From HGM05232 sp036661515 (GTDB lineage: Bacteria > Bacteroidota > Bacteroidia > Bacteroidales > Muribaculaceae), in assembly GCA_036661515.1 (NCBI GenBank), contig JAVWYO010000049.1, positions 1 to 13,920 of the forward strand: a stretch of 13,920 nt of DNA, in the 5' to 3' direction. Position 1 is the first letter of the stretch, and each line of letters opens with the position of its first letter. Made by a program: the position numbers and the translations under genes. Below are positions 1-7,742 of the stretch, one piece after another. The notes beneath the pieces were generated by a model. The model searched no databases. It was not told the DNA's origin and saw nothing but the letters and a program-made list of their open reading frames with translations.

Positions 1-414
1 GGATTAAACGGACGTTGGACAATAGTATCATCTAATCCTCGCACAATATGCGATACTGGTCACAATGTTGGCGGAATTACTTATATTGCAAATCAATTGA
101 AATCAGAACAATACAAAACCCTTAGAATGGTTATTGGATTTGTCAATGATAAAGATATAACCCACATTCTTGACTTGCTACCAAAAGATGCAACATATTA
201 TTTCACACAAGCTGCTATTCCAAGAGCTTTAAATAGTGATGAGTTAATGACAATTGCATCACATAAAGGGCTTGTCGGGGCATGCTATTGTTGCGTAAAA
301 GAGGCATATTATGCCTCACTAAAAGAGGCATCAAAAGATGATATTATATTTATAGGTGGTAGCACATTTATAGTCGCCGATTTTATAGCTTTACTCAATC
401 ACGGCAAGCTATAA
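1..414 (+). CDS. folC: Folylpolyglutamate synthase / dihydrofolate synthase, C-terminal end (5' part outside window)
   Basis: This is the last 137 codons of a FolC-type Mur-ligase-family enzyme, which adds glutamate to dihydropteroate or folates in the cytosol with ATP. The frame is open from the first base, so the gene is cut by the window and the first in-frame start-like codon (TTG at 97) is not a real start. The motif GLNGRW at the edge followed by ICDTGHN (visible residues 16-22) matches the start of the Mur ligase C-terminal domain, where the family has an Asp-x-x-His-Asn signature. Further on are a Rossmann-like strand (VIGFVNDKD) and the closing IFIGGSTFIVADF, typical of the FolC end. 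The TAA stop at 412-414 lies inside the 3' end of ridA on the other strand. Family assignment is from remembered motifs; confidence is good despite truncation. Confidence 0.88.
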   Translation, partial: GLNGRWTIVSSNPRTICDTGHNVGGITYIANQLKSEQYKTLRMVIGFVNDKDITHILDLLPKDATYYFTQAAIPRALNSDELMTIASHKGLVGACYCCVKEAYYASLKEASKDDIIFIGGSTFIVADFIALLNHGKL

Positions 415-772
415 CTTCAATTTCAACTAATGCTTGTTTAGGTAATTCCTTAACAGCAAATGCTGAACGAGCAGGAAATGGCGATTTAAATTCAGAAGCA
501 TACACTTCATTCATTTCTGAAAATAGCGACATTTCGGCAAGGACTACCGTACTCTTAACAACATTATCAAGGCTAAGTCCAGCTTCAGCTAATATTATTT
601 TTATATTAGCTAAGGCTTGTTTAGTTTGTGCTGCTACACCAATTGGCATCAATCCCGTTTCGGCATTTATTGGTAATTGCCCCGATACAAATATCATATT
701 TCCCATTTCAATAGCTGCACTATATGGACCAACAGCTATTGGCAACTTATTTGATGTTATTTCCTTCTTCAT
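395..772 (-). CDS. ridA: RidA family reactive enamine/imine deaminase
   Basis: The 125-residue product matches RidA (YjgF/YER057c/UK114 family) in length and motifs along its whole length. Members hydrolyse reactive 2-aminoacrylate and related enamines made by PLP enzymes such as threonine dehydratase, acting as cytosolic trimers. Visible family features are the early GPYS (residues 15-18), FVSGQLP (28-34), the PARSAF segment carrying the substrate carboxylate-binding Arg102, and the closing VEIEVIA with the Glu117/Glu119 region. The ATG overlaps the TAA of the upstream membrane protein gene by one base (TAATG at 774-770), which indicates translational coupling and one transcript. The TGA stop lies within the last codons of convergent folC. 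Activity is inferred from family membership; some YjgF subfamilies lack deaminase activity, but the Arg is kept here. Confidence 0.93.
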   Translation of the reverse strand: MKKEITSNKLPIAVGPYSAAIEMGNMIFVSGQLPINAETGLMPIGVAAQTKQALANIKIILAEAGLSLDNVVKSTVVLAEMSLFSEMNEVYASEFKSPFPARSAFAVKELPKQALVEIEVIACRD

Positions 773-2172
773 TATTTATTAAAGCGTATAATTTTATGAC
801 TAATTTTTATTTCTTTTAATTCAATTGGAATGTCCTTTACTTCTACACAATCACGTAATGAATATGCTTTTTCTGTAAGATTATTTGTTATCTGCAAAGC
901 AGCCTCAAATTCATTACTAAATCGCGGTATAAAATTTGATTTCCCAAGTGAGCGTAATTTTCTATAAACATACCCTACCGTTATCATATTAATATCAACA
1001 GCAGGTTGAAAAGCATATTCGGTATCATTCTTCGTTATAGTTGTCGAAAGTATTCCAGAGTCGCACAATCTATCAACTACCGAATTTACTAAGCGTATGG
1101 GGATAGAATATGCTTCCGAAATTTCGGCTTTAGTATATGGAATTTGTGCTTTTTCAAATCGTTTAATAATTATTGCCAATATTATTATCGTTATTTCATC
1201 TTGATAACGTTGCGATATTTCATCTATGTTATCACTAAAGTTAAATTGAAATATATTTTGCGAGGAATATGTGAGTACAACACCCGAAAGACATATTAAC
1301 CATGTCAATTGGAGCCATATCAATAATAATGGTAAGAAAGCAAAACTTCCATATATAGCATTGTATTTTGATACATATATTTGCCCTGCTACAAATAGCA
1401 ACTGTATTATTTGGAAAGCAGTTCCGCATAAGATTCCTGATATAAAAGCATACTTAAATTTTACTTTTGCATAAGGTATAAGCATAAACGTTCCCGTGAA
1501 AAACAGCCAAGTTAACACAAATGGAGCGATATCGAGTATCGTAGCAACAACTGGAGTAAGGAAATTTAATCGTTCGGTACTCTCTACGATTGCCGACATG
1601 AATATTGAAATACCACTCGCACACACCATAAGAATAGGCAACATTATAAATATAACTGTATAGTCAGTTATTTTACGATATATTGAGCGCCCTTTCTTTA
1701 CGCCCCAAACATGATTAAAGGCATCTTCTACATTACTCATAAGGCTTATGAGTGTCCACAAGAGGAATACTATTCCAATACCTAAGAATAAGCCTTGCGA
1801 TGATTGGGCAAGATAAGAATCGACAAATGATAATGCTGTCTTGAGTGCTTCGGTCTGCGATGGGAGATATTTAAATAACTCTGATTGTAGTAATTTACTA
1901 AAACCAAAGCCACGACCTATTGCAAATATTAGTGCAAGTGCTGGAACTATTGCCAACAGGGTGCTATACGTGAGTGCACACGACTTTAATTGAAGATTTT
2001 TATCGAGAAATGAACGTACTGATAAGTTAATAGTTTTTATTAGGTTTACTATCCACGTGCTTTTAGTTTCATTCCACACATCACAAATACAATACTCATA
2101 GATGTTGATTGCCTTTATTTTAAAGGCAATAATCCATTTTTGTATTGATTGTTTTTCCTGCACGATATTCAT
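772..2172 (-). CDS. YihY/virulence factor BrkB family integral membrane protein
   Basis: A 466-residue inner-membrane protein of the YihY/BrkB family; its biochemical function is not established (an old link to RNase BN was wrong). The family hallmark ALTYSTLLAIVPALAL occurs at about residues 66-81, and about six hydrophobic helices span roughly 66-302, including one with LWTLISLMSNVEDAFNHVWGV, another family signature. From about residue 325 a soluble tail contains a helix-turn-helix-like segment (TKAEISEAYSIPIRLVNSVV, then DRLCDSGIL) resembling a winged helix. The frame stays open upstream to an ATG at 2229, but that codon is inside the RNase P RNA gene, so the ATG at 2172 was chosen. It follows the U8 tract ending the RNA and has no Shine-Dalgarno site, as is common in this phylum. 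It is coupled to ridA downstream. No promoter of its own is visible, so read-through from rnpB is likely. Confidence 0.85.
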   Translation of the reverse strand: MNIVQEKQSIQKWIIAFKIKAINIYEYCICDVWNETKSTWIVNLIKTINLSVRSFLDKNLQLKSCALTYSTLLAIVPALALIFAIGRGFGFSKLLQSELFKYLPSQTEALKTALSFVDSYLAQSSQGLFLGIGIVFLLWTLISLMSNVEDAFNHVWGVKKGRSIYRKITDYTVIFIMLPILMVCASGISIFMSAIVESTERLNFLTPVVATILDIAPFVLTWLFFTGTFMLIPYAKVKFKYAFISGILCGTAFQIIQLLFVAGQIYVSKYNAIYGSFAFLPLLLIWLQLTWLICLSGVVLTYSSQNIFQFNFSDNIDEISQRYQDEITIIILAIIIKRFEKAQIPYTKAEISEAYSIPIRLVNSVVDRLCDSGILSTTITKNDTEYAFQPAVDINMITVGYVYRKLRSLGKSNFIPRFSNEFEAALQITNNLTEKAYSLRDCVEVKDIPIELKEIKISHKIIRFNK

Positions 2173-2182
2173 TCGTTTAATT

Positions 2183-2200
2183 AAAAAAAAGACAGTGCAA
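2183..2200 (-). terminator. P1 stem plus U8 tract at the end of rnpB
   Basis: The 3' strand of helix P1 (2200-2191) is followed directly by eight T on the minus strand (2190-2183). The long-range P1 helix plus U-run may act as a terminator or as an attenuator. Read-through would be needed to transcribe the membrane protein gene that starts at 2172, so termination may be only partial. Confidence 0.45.
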
Positions 2201-2570
2201 CTATAAGCCGGGTTATGTCGTAAAAACACATGAATGCTCGAAAGTATTAATATGTATTACGGTCTGTCATTTATCTGAGCATTATGTTGCCATAACACTT
2301 TAGCAGCCTACCCCTCGGCAGTGGACGAGTAGCCCTTAAATGCCGATATACTTGACCTTGCAACTCATAAGGCATGCGGCATGCGATGTTGCCATTGCAC
2401 CCGGTGAGCTTTTACCTCGCCTTTTCACCCTTACCGCTATGCGGCGGTTATTTTCTGTCACACTACTCTACCATTACTGATAGCTTCCCGTTAGGAAGTA
2501 TGATACTCTTTGTTGCCCGGACTTTCCTCTCGCCATTTTTTCGTAGCGAGCGACAAACCATTGCGCTGTC
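2191..2570 (-). ncRNA. rnpB: RNase P RNA (bacterial class A)
   Basis: This is the catalytic RNA of ribonuclease P, which trims the 5' leaders of pre-tRNAs. On the minus strand the universally conserved 5' core GAGGAAAGTCCGGGC appears near 2532-2514, the GGTAAGGGTGAAAAGG and GAGGTAAAAGCTCACCGG blocks lie in the middle, and the 3' core CATAACCCGGCTTATAG lies at about 2217-2201. The ends pair as helix P1: GACAGCGCAA at 2570-2561 with TTGCACTGTC at 2200-2191, ten pairs with one C-A mismatch. About 380 nucleotides is normal for this RNA. A TATCTTTG promoter element lies nine bases before the 5' end, and a run of eight U follows the 3' end. The exact ends are inferred from P1 pairing. A plus-strand reading frame at 2374-2604 is a chance frame inside this RNA. 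Confidence 0.97.
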
Positions 2571-2578
2571 TATATATG

Positions 2579-2586
2579 CAAAGATA
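2579..2586 (-). promoter_or_regulatory. Bacteroidota -7 promoter element for rnpB
   Basis: TATCTTTG on the minus strand matches the TAnnTTTG -7 consensus. Its last base is nine nucleotides from the inferred 5' end of RNase P RNA, which is the right distance. The -33 position has only GATG (2609-2606, spacing 19), a poor match to TTTG. Confidence 0.62.
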
Positions 2587-2631
2587 TTAAGTTTAGTTCA
2601 ATAATCATCGATTATTAGGTATAAAAGTACA

Positions 2632-5010
2632 TTACTTTATATTAAGGACTTCAATTATTATTTCAAATAATTGATCTTTGTTTATTGGCTTTGCTATAAA
2701 TTTAGAGCAACCAGCCTCAAGCGCCTTCTCTTTATCTTGATCAAATACATTGGCTGTGAGAGCTATTATTGGCACGTTGGCATCAAATTCACGTATTTTA
2801 TGTGTGGCTTCGAGCCCATCAAGAATAGGCATCTTTATATCCATAAAGATTATATCAAATTTTTCGGCTTTAGCCATATCGATAGCTTCCTGTCCATTAT
2901 TAGCTCTTAAGACACGATATCCTTTTAACAATGCGCTTATCAACACATAATTACTCTCATTATCTTCAGCAACAAGTACACTGAGCGTTATTGCTTTTGA
3001 TACAGAATCTGTGTTTTTATTACATTCTTTTTGTAGCTCATCGTTATGCGATTTCAGTGGTTCTGTAGAAATTGCTGCTTCGCATGGCAACCATGCCCAG
3101 AAGTATGACCCCTTTCCTTCAGTAGATGTAACGCCTATTTTTCCACCTTGTGCATCAACAATTGCCTTAGCGATTGCCATTCCGAGCCCAGTACCTTGTG
3201 CAAAATTATCCAATTTATAGAAACGCTCAAAAACTTTATCCATTTTTTCTACTGAAATACCAATACCAGTATCTTCACAATATAGCTTTACTCCACCATC
3301 TTCATATATATATCCCATCTTAATATATCCTGTGGGCGTAAACTTAAACGCATTAGTTACAAAATTAGTAATGATTTGAGTAACGCGGTTAGAATCAAGT
3401 GATACTTCACAAACGGTATAAGGGTTCTCACAATTAAACGTTACATCAACATTATTATATCGTTGTTGTAATGTGGAAAATATTTGATTGAATTTATCTG
3501 ATAAATCATATTTCTCTGGACGAAGTTCTATCATTCCAGATTCTATTTTTGATAAATCAAGAATATCACCTATAAGCCTTAATAACAAATCACTATTTGT
3601 ATTTATTATATTCCAAAATTGCGTTTTTTCATCTATATTATCTGAATCTTTCAATAATTCAGAAAAGCCAACTATTGCATTCAAGGGGGTGCGTATTTCA
3701 TGACTCATATTTGCTAAAAATGCCGATTTCAATTTATCAGATTCTTCTGCTTCCTCTTTTGCTTTTATCAAGGCTCGACGTTGATCTTTAAGAACATCTT
3801 TTTGTGTCTTTAATATTTTTGTAACTTTTTTATTTCTTATATATAATATAATTGATATAATGAGTGCAGCAAGTACGATCAAAATCACAGAAGAACCAAA
3901 GATAATGTACTGTTTATATTTCTCTAATTTTATATCATTGACACTTCTTATAATACTATCCTTAGGTATTTGAAATTGATTTACGCCATATTCTTCCATC
4001 TTTTCCTTACTAAACACATAATTGTTCTTAGTAAAAGAGAATACATCGTCATCAACTAATCCGTTGTCATAATTATATATATCATCTAATATAGTATCAA
4101 TATTTACTTTATAATCAGGTATATACCCTCCTACTGCAATAGAGCCAATTCCTACTCCTGTAAGTGAAAATACTGGTATTTTCATATTTTCAGGCATTAA
4201 CTTTTTAATAGAACTCTGGATAAAAAATGTTCCATCATTGTCAACTCTCCATGTCCCAACAAGTATTGCAGTATTATTTGGAAGTCTTGCTATTTGCTTT
4301 TCAATATTACTACTACTAAATTTTCGACCATCAAGTAGCGTAAGTTTTGTATCAGGGAATTTATTAGCCATCACCTCTTTTACTTGTGCTTGAAGTGATA
4401 CTCCACCATAAGTATTATCGCTTAAAAAAGCTATATTGGTTATACTCGGATATAGTTGTTTTATCAATTTTATATTCTTATCAATATCATATCTATTCAT
4501 TGATGCACCTACATGCCCCCTGTGAATGGCATATTCACGAGTATTGACACTCATTGGATTCCAATTATCGAAATCAATAGTGTCTTCGGGTAATATAAGC
4601 CCCATTTCACTGATATAACACCCAAAAAATGGTATGTTAGGAATCTCTTTAAGTCCTAAATAAGTTCCCCATGCCTCTTGACCTAATAATATGATACCTC
4701 TTAAATTTCTATTTTTGTACTTATCTAATACATCGTTTATCATCTTACCCCAATCGGCACATTCATTCAGCCCTCTAAATCCCATGTTTTGGAGTTCAAA
4801 CTCATATTCAGCATGTTTGTCCTTCAAGCGCTCAAAATCACTAAGGAAATCAGTTACTCGCTTTGAGTCGGAGGTGTATGACGTAATGATTAGCACAATC
4901 TTTTCTTGCTGCTTGCCAACTATTGGCAAAGCAATACCTATGCTAAAAATAAATAGTAGCATAAACCTTATTCCTGTTAAGAATTTATTATGTTTTAATG
5001 ATAAGAACAT
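2632..5010 (-). CDS. Hybrid histidine kinase with periplasmic binding-protein-like sensor and C-terminal receiver
   Basis: A 792-residue hybrid two-component sensor. A signal peptide or first membrane helix (about residues 17-32) is followed by a periplasmic region of about 335 residues that resembles ABC-type substrate-binding proteins (IVLIITSYTSDS at its start, TNIAFLSDNTYGG in the middle, then IPVFSLTGVG). A membrane helix lies at about 368-392, then a short coiled coil rich in Lys/Glu. The HisKA box has MSHEIRTPLNAI with His437; the ATPase domain shows the N-box Asn553, the G1 box DTGIGIS and the GTGLGMAIA box. A receiver domain (about 676-792) has the acidic pair in VAEDN, the acceptor Asp724 in FMDIKMP and Lys774. 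There is no DNA-binding domain, so phosphate must pass to a separate partner. The ATG at 5010 is preferred to the one at 5082, which would run 52 bases into the receptor gene; TAAGG lies upstream of 5010. The ligand is unknown. Confidence 0.9.
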   Translation of the reverse strand: MFLSLKHNKFLTGIRFMLLFIFSIGIALPIVGKQQEKIVLIITSYTSDSKRVTDFLSDFERLKDKHAEYEFELQNMGFRGLNECADWGKMINDVLDKYKNRNLRGIILLGQEAWGTYLGLKEIPNIPFFGCYISEMGLILPEDTIDFDNWNPMSVNTREYAIHRGHVGASMNRYDIDKNIKLIKQLYPSITNIAFLSDNTYGGVSLQAQVKEVMANKFPDTKLTLLDGRKFSSSNIEKQIARLPNNTAILVGTWRVDNDGTFFIQSSIKKLMPENMKIPVFSLTGVGIGSIAVGGYIPDYKVNIDTILDDIYNYDNGLVDDDVFSFTKNNYVFSKEKMEEYGVNQFQIPKDSIIRSVNDIKLEKYKQYIIFGSSVILIVLAALIISIILYIRNKKVTKILKTQKDVLKDQRRALIKAKEEAEESDKLKSAFLANMSHEIRTPLNAIVGFSELLKDSDNIDEKTQFWNIINTNSDLLLRLIGDILDLSKIESGMIELRPEKYDLSDKFNQIFSTLQQRYNNVDVTFNCENPYTVCEVSLDSNRVTQIITNFVTNAFKFTPTGYIKMGYIYEDGGVKLYCEDTGIGISVEKMDKVFERFYKLDNFAQGTGLGMAIAKAIVDAQGGKIGVTSTEGKGSYFWAWLPCEAAISTEPLKSHNDELQKECNKNTDSVSKAITLSVLVAEDNESNYVLISALLKGYRVLRANNGQEAIDMAKAEKFDIIFMDIKMPILDGLEATHKIREFDANVPIIALTANVFDQDKEKALEAGCSKFIAKPINKDQLFEIIIEVLNIK

Positions 5011-5030
5011 TTTAGCAATAACCTTATTTA

Positions 5031-7433
5031 TTAATATTTTATTCGCAATCCAACTGTCCAAGTAGTTCCTGTTCCATACCACACATACGAAGTCTCTCTA
5101 TTATGGTCTACCCCATCAGCAGCTTCACTTATATAGTGATTATTCAACAAATTATTTACGTTAATATATAGTTGAGAAGTCACAGGCCCAATCTTTAATG
5201 CATAATTAGCATTTAAATCCACTGTACAATATGCAGGAAGTTTCCATGAATCGCCTCTATATTTATCATTTGTACGTTCATCTGGACGAAAATCAGCATA
5301 TAAACGTCCATAGAAATTACCATCAACACCAATATTGAAGTTCTCAAATAAATTATACGTCAGTCCAAGTGCAGCACTCGTTTGTGGAACATTACCTACA
5401 TGCGTATCTTTTATATAAGCATTATAGTCCCCTATATGTTTCCCAGTTTCATCATAATATGAAAAAGACACATCATCAATCCATTTCCAATCTCCGATAG
5501 AGAAATACCCCGACGCTTTAAGCTGTGGTATCGGGCGATATGAGACTTCAAGTTCGAGTCCTTTGTGCAAAGCATCAAGATTTGGAATACATGCCTTAGG
5601 TCCATTCCAAGCGCCAATAGGCTTGGTCGTGCTTTTATCCATCCATCGGGTGTAATATGCACTGAAAAGCACGTCCCATTCATTTGTGTGTAATCCATAT
5701 CCTAATTCTAATGAGGTAATCTTCTCACATTTAGGATTCGCGATAGGCGTATTTGAATTATAAATATTTTCAAACATTGGTGCCTTAGTTACATATCCTG
5801 CATTTAAGTAAACCTTATGAATGTCTCCGAGTTTCACATTAAGTCCTCCCTTAACGCTAATTGGCACAAAATGTCTCCATTCAGTCCTCACATTAGACTC
5901 TGGAAATGACTCTTGTTTAGAATATTTCCCATACTTTCCTGGATCATATCGTTGATACATCTGATCATTAATTGAAAATGAAACGAAGCTATTGTATCGA
6001 CCCTTTGTGTATTGTAATTGCCCGAAAGCTCCGAGCCAACCTATGTAACTTGTGTAATCTTGTGCCACTTTATCTCCTACATGCAATTCCTTTGCGGGGT
6101 CACGCCAAGCAAGATTTTTATCAATATAATATTTCCCTCCAAGTAGGTCAGATATTTCATCGTAATGATAGCCAACGTAATAACGTCCATCGACACCTGC
6201 CGTTACACTAAGTCCATTATTTAAATCCTTTACATAGGTTGATAGTAAGCCATACCAATTATGCGAATTTGTTCCCATTGTGAATACTGCCGAAGAACCT
6301 GTGGCTGAATTACGATTGCCAGTCATAACAGGAGCATAGTCAATGAGTCCATCGGGAGTTAAATCAGTATTTGCATTAGGCTTTCCATTACGAAAATTAT
6401 ATTGAAGCCTATTTGCATCGGCTCCTACAACCTTACGCCCACCACCACTTGCAAACGAGGCGTATAAAACGGTTGATAATGATGAACTTGCATCAATAGT
6501 CCAATAATGATTTAGTGCAAGTTGAGGTTTATGATACTCATTATAACCACTATAAGTGGGTGTTATCTCACCATTTATATATCCATAAGATGTATTCATC
6601 TTTATACCATCACGATTATTTTCATAATCTTCTATACTTTGTTTGTTACTTCGCCTATTGTGCCATTGAGGTGCGCCAAACACTGTAAACATCAATCTAT
6701 GATTATATCCAAAACGCTTTGATAAACTAAAGAAATAACTCCATGCCTCAAAATTTGTAGCATTTACATATCCATTTCCAGTAGTTCTTGTACCAATAAA
6801 GGATGCAGCCCAACCATTTTTCGTTTCTCCAGTTGATAAACTTATTCCCATCTTTTGATAATTATCATTACCAAGTCCATAATATAACCAGCCTTCGGGC
6901 TTCTGTGATGTGCCTTGTGTAAGTATATTTATTGTCCCTCCCACTGAGTATAGTCCAAGTTTTGATAGCCCTATTCCGCGTTGCACTTGTATCGTCCGTG
7001 CTACATCAGATAACCCACACCAATTCGACCAATAGACTGCGCCATTTTCAACGCCATTAACAGGAACGCCATTTATCAGTAATGCTATATTATCGGAACT
7101 AAATCCACGCAATGTTATTCGTGAATCACCAAATCCACCACCCTGTTTTGACGCATATATTGATGGCGTTGATTTCAGTATTTCAGGAAACTCTTGATTA
7201 CTCAACTTTGTAGTAATATCTATTGATGAGACATTGGATATTGCAACTGGCTCATTAAAACGGTCTTTTGAAAAAGAAGACAGTATTTGAACTTCTTTTA
7301 ATTGAACGCCATCTATCGAATCATTGTCTATTTTACGTTGAGCACTTATAGTATCAATACTTATAATTGAAATTAAAATAAAGGCTATAATACTTCTCAA
7401 AAGACTAAAACGAAATAATGCAATAAAATTCAT
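5031..7433 (-). CDS. TonB-dependent outer membrane receptor
   Basis: An 800-residue outer-membrane transporter that imports a ligand using TonB-ExbBD energy. A signal peptide covers about residues 1-31 (cleavage near ISA-Q32). A TonB-box-like segment LKEVQIL follows at about 45-51, then the plug domain at about 60-172 with ITLRGFSSDNIALLINGVPV and the closing GTINILT. The remaining 600 or so residues are rich in alternating aromatic and polar residues, as in a 22-strand barrel, including the usual late VNNLLNNHYIS motif and a terminal aromatic residue (GLRIKY) of the kind read by the BAM machinery. It lacks the N-terminal carboxypeptidase-like domain of SusC-type glycan porters and has no SusD partner, so a siderophore, cobalamin-type or other small ligand is more likely, but this is inference. 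The downstream hybrid kinase starts 20 bases after its stop. Confidence 0.92.
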   Translation of the reverse strand: MNFIALFRFSLLRSIIAFILISIISIDTISAQRKIDNDSIDGVQLKEVQILSSFSKDRFNEPVAISNVSSIDITTKLSNQEFPEILKSTPSIYASKQGGGFGDSRITLRGFSSDNIALLINGVPVNGVENGAVYWSNWCGLSDVARTIQVQRGIGLSKLGLYSVGGTINILTQGTSQKPEGWLYYGLGNDNYQKMGISLSTGETKNGWAASFIGTRTTGNGYVNATNFEAWSYFFSLSKRFGYNHRLMFTVFGAPQWHNRRSNKQSIEDYENNRDGIKMNTSYGYINGEITPTYSGYNEYHKPQLALNHYWTIDASSSLSTVLYASFASGGGRKVVGADANRLQYNFRNGKPNANTDLTPDGLIDYAPVMTGNRNSATGSSAVFTMGTNSHNWYGLLSTYVKDLNNGLSVTAGVDGRYYVGYHYDEISDLLGGKYYIDKNLAWRDPAKELHVGDKVAQDYTSYIGWLGAFGQLQYTKGRYNSFVSFSINDQMYQRYDPGKYGKYSKQESFPESNVRTEWRHFVPISVKGGLNVKLGDIHKVYLNAGYVTKAPMFENIYNSNTPIANPKCEKITSLELGYGLHTNEWDVLFSAYYTRWMDKSTTKPIGAWNGPKACIPNLDALHKGLELEVSYRPIPQLKASGYFSIGDWKWIDDVSFSYYDETGKHIGDYNAYIKDTHVGNVPQTSAALGLTYNLFENFNIGVDGNFYGRLYADFRPDERTNDKYRGDSWKLPAYCTVDLNANYALKIGPVTSQLYINVNNLLNNHYISEAADGVDHNRETSYVWYGTGTTWTVGLRIKY

Positions 7434-7479
7434 ATAAGTGTTTTTGTTATTTTAATAAAGCTATTTAGCACCGCAGATT

Positions 7480-7525
7480 TACGACAAAAATAATCATTTT
7501 TTTGTCATTGAACTATTTTTGCGTA
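7480..7525. repeat. Inverted repeat, 12-base arms with one bulged A
   Basis: The left arm, TACG-A-CAAAAATA (7480-7492), is the reverse complement of the right arm TATTTTTGCGTA (7514-7525) apart from one extra A at 7484. The 21-base spacer (7493-7513) is T-rich. Each arm contains an outward-pointing TATTTTTG, so this could be a pair of divergent -7 elements, a dimeric operator or a weak hairpin. Confidence 0.55.
7485..7492 (-). promoter_or_regulatory. Candidate -7 element for the receptor/kinase pair
   Basis: TATTTTTG on the minus strand fits TAnnTTTG and lies 51 bases from the receptor ATG. No TTTG-like -33 element is found at 19-21 bases upstream, so support is moderate; AT-rich sequence makes chance matches common. 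Confidence 0.4.
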
Positions 7526-7665
7526 TTTTTTTCGTATCGATGTATTTTAGCTAATGCTCCAAATGTTTTTTAATAGCACTTCTTAATATTTACTAATTTA
7601 ATTACACCGCTATTAAATTAATTTAAATTACAGTGTATATGTATACAACGAGTGAAATTTTAATC

Positions 7666-7673
7666 TACTTTTG
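7666..7673 (+). promoter_or_regulatory. Candidate -7 element for degP
   Basis: TACTTTTG fits TAnnTTTG, and the expected start of transcription near 7680 would give a leader of about 60 bases. The -33 region has no clear TTTG. A second possible element, TATTTTTG at 7514-7521, lies much further upstream. Confidence 0.48.
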
Positions 7674-7742
7674 CCGTAGTATATAAAGTTAAAATTAACT
7701 GTTTAAATTATTAATTACTTCTATATTTAACATTATAAAAAT

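Larger units (their letters stand above)
7434..7742. other. 309-base divergent intergenic region between the receptor gene and degP
   Basis: This very AT-rich gap holds -7-like elements pointing both ways (7492-7485 minus; 7514-7521 and 7666-7673 plus), a bulged 12-base inverted repeat at 7480-7525 and a 14-base AT palindrome at 7613-7626 (TTAAATTAATTTAA). No gene or structured RNA is apparent. Confidence 0.7.

Noticed and set aside
2374..2604. Plus-strand open frame of 76 codons
   Set aside because: It lies inside and antisense to the RNase P RNA gene, whose conserved core explains the sequence.
2600..2616. AATAATC-ATC-GATTATT dyad between the hybrid kinase and rnpB
   Set aside because: Considered as a kinase terminator, but the 7-base stem is nearly all A/T and has no U-run; it overlaps the -33 region of rnpB and is likely chance.
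4691..5065. Plus-strand open frame of 124 codons
   Set aside because: It is antisense to the sensor domain of the hybrid kinase and has no recognisable motifs.
7613..7626. Perfect 14-base palindrome TTAAATTAATTTAA
   Set aside because: Made only of A and T in a very AT-rich gap, so chance is a sufficient explanation without conservation data.
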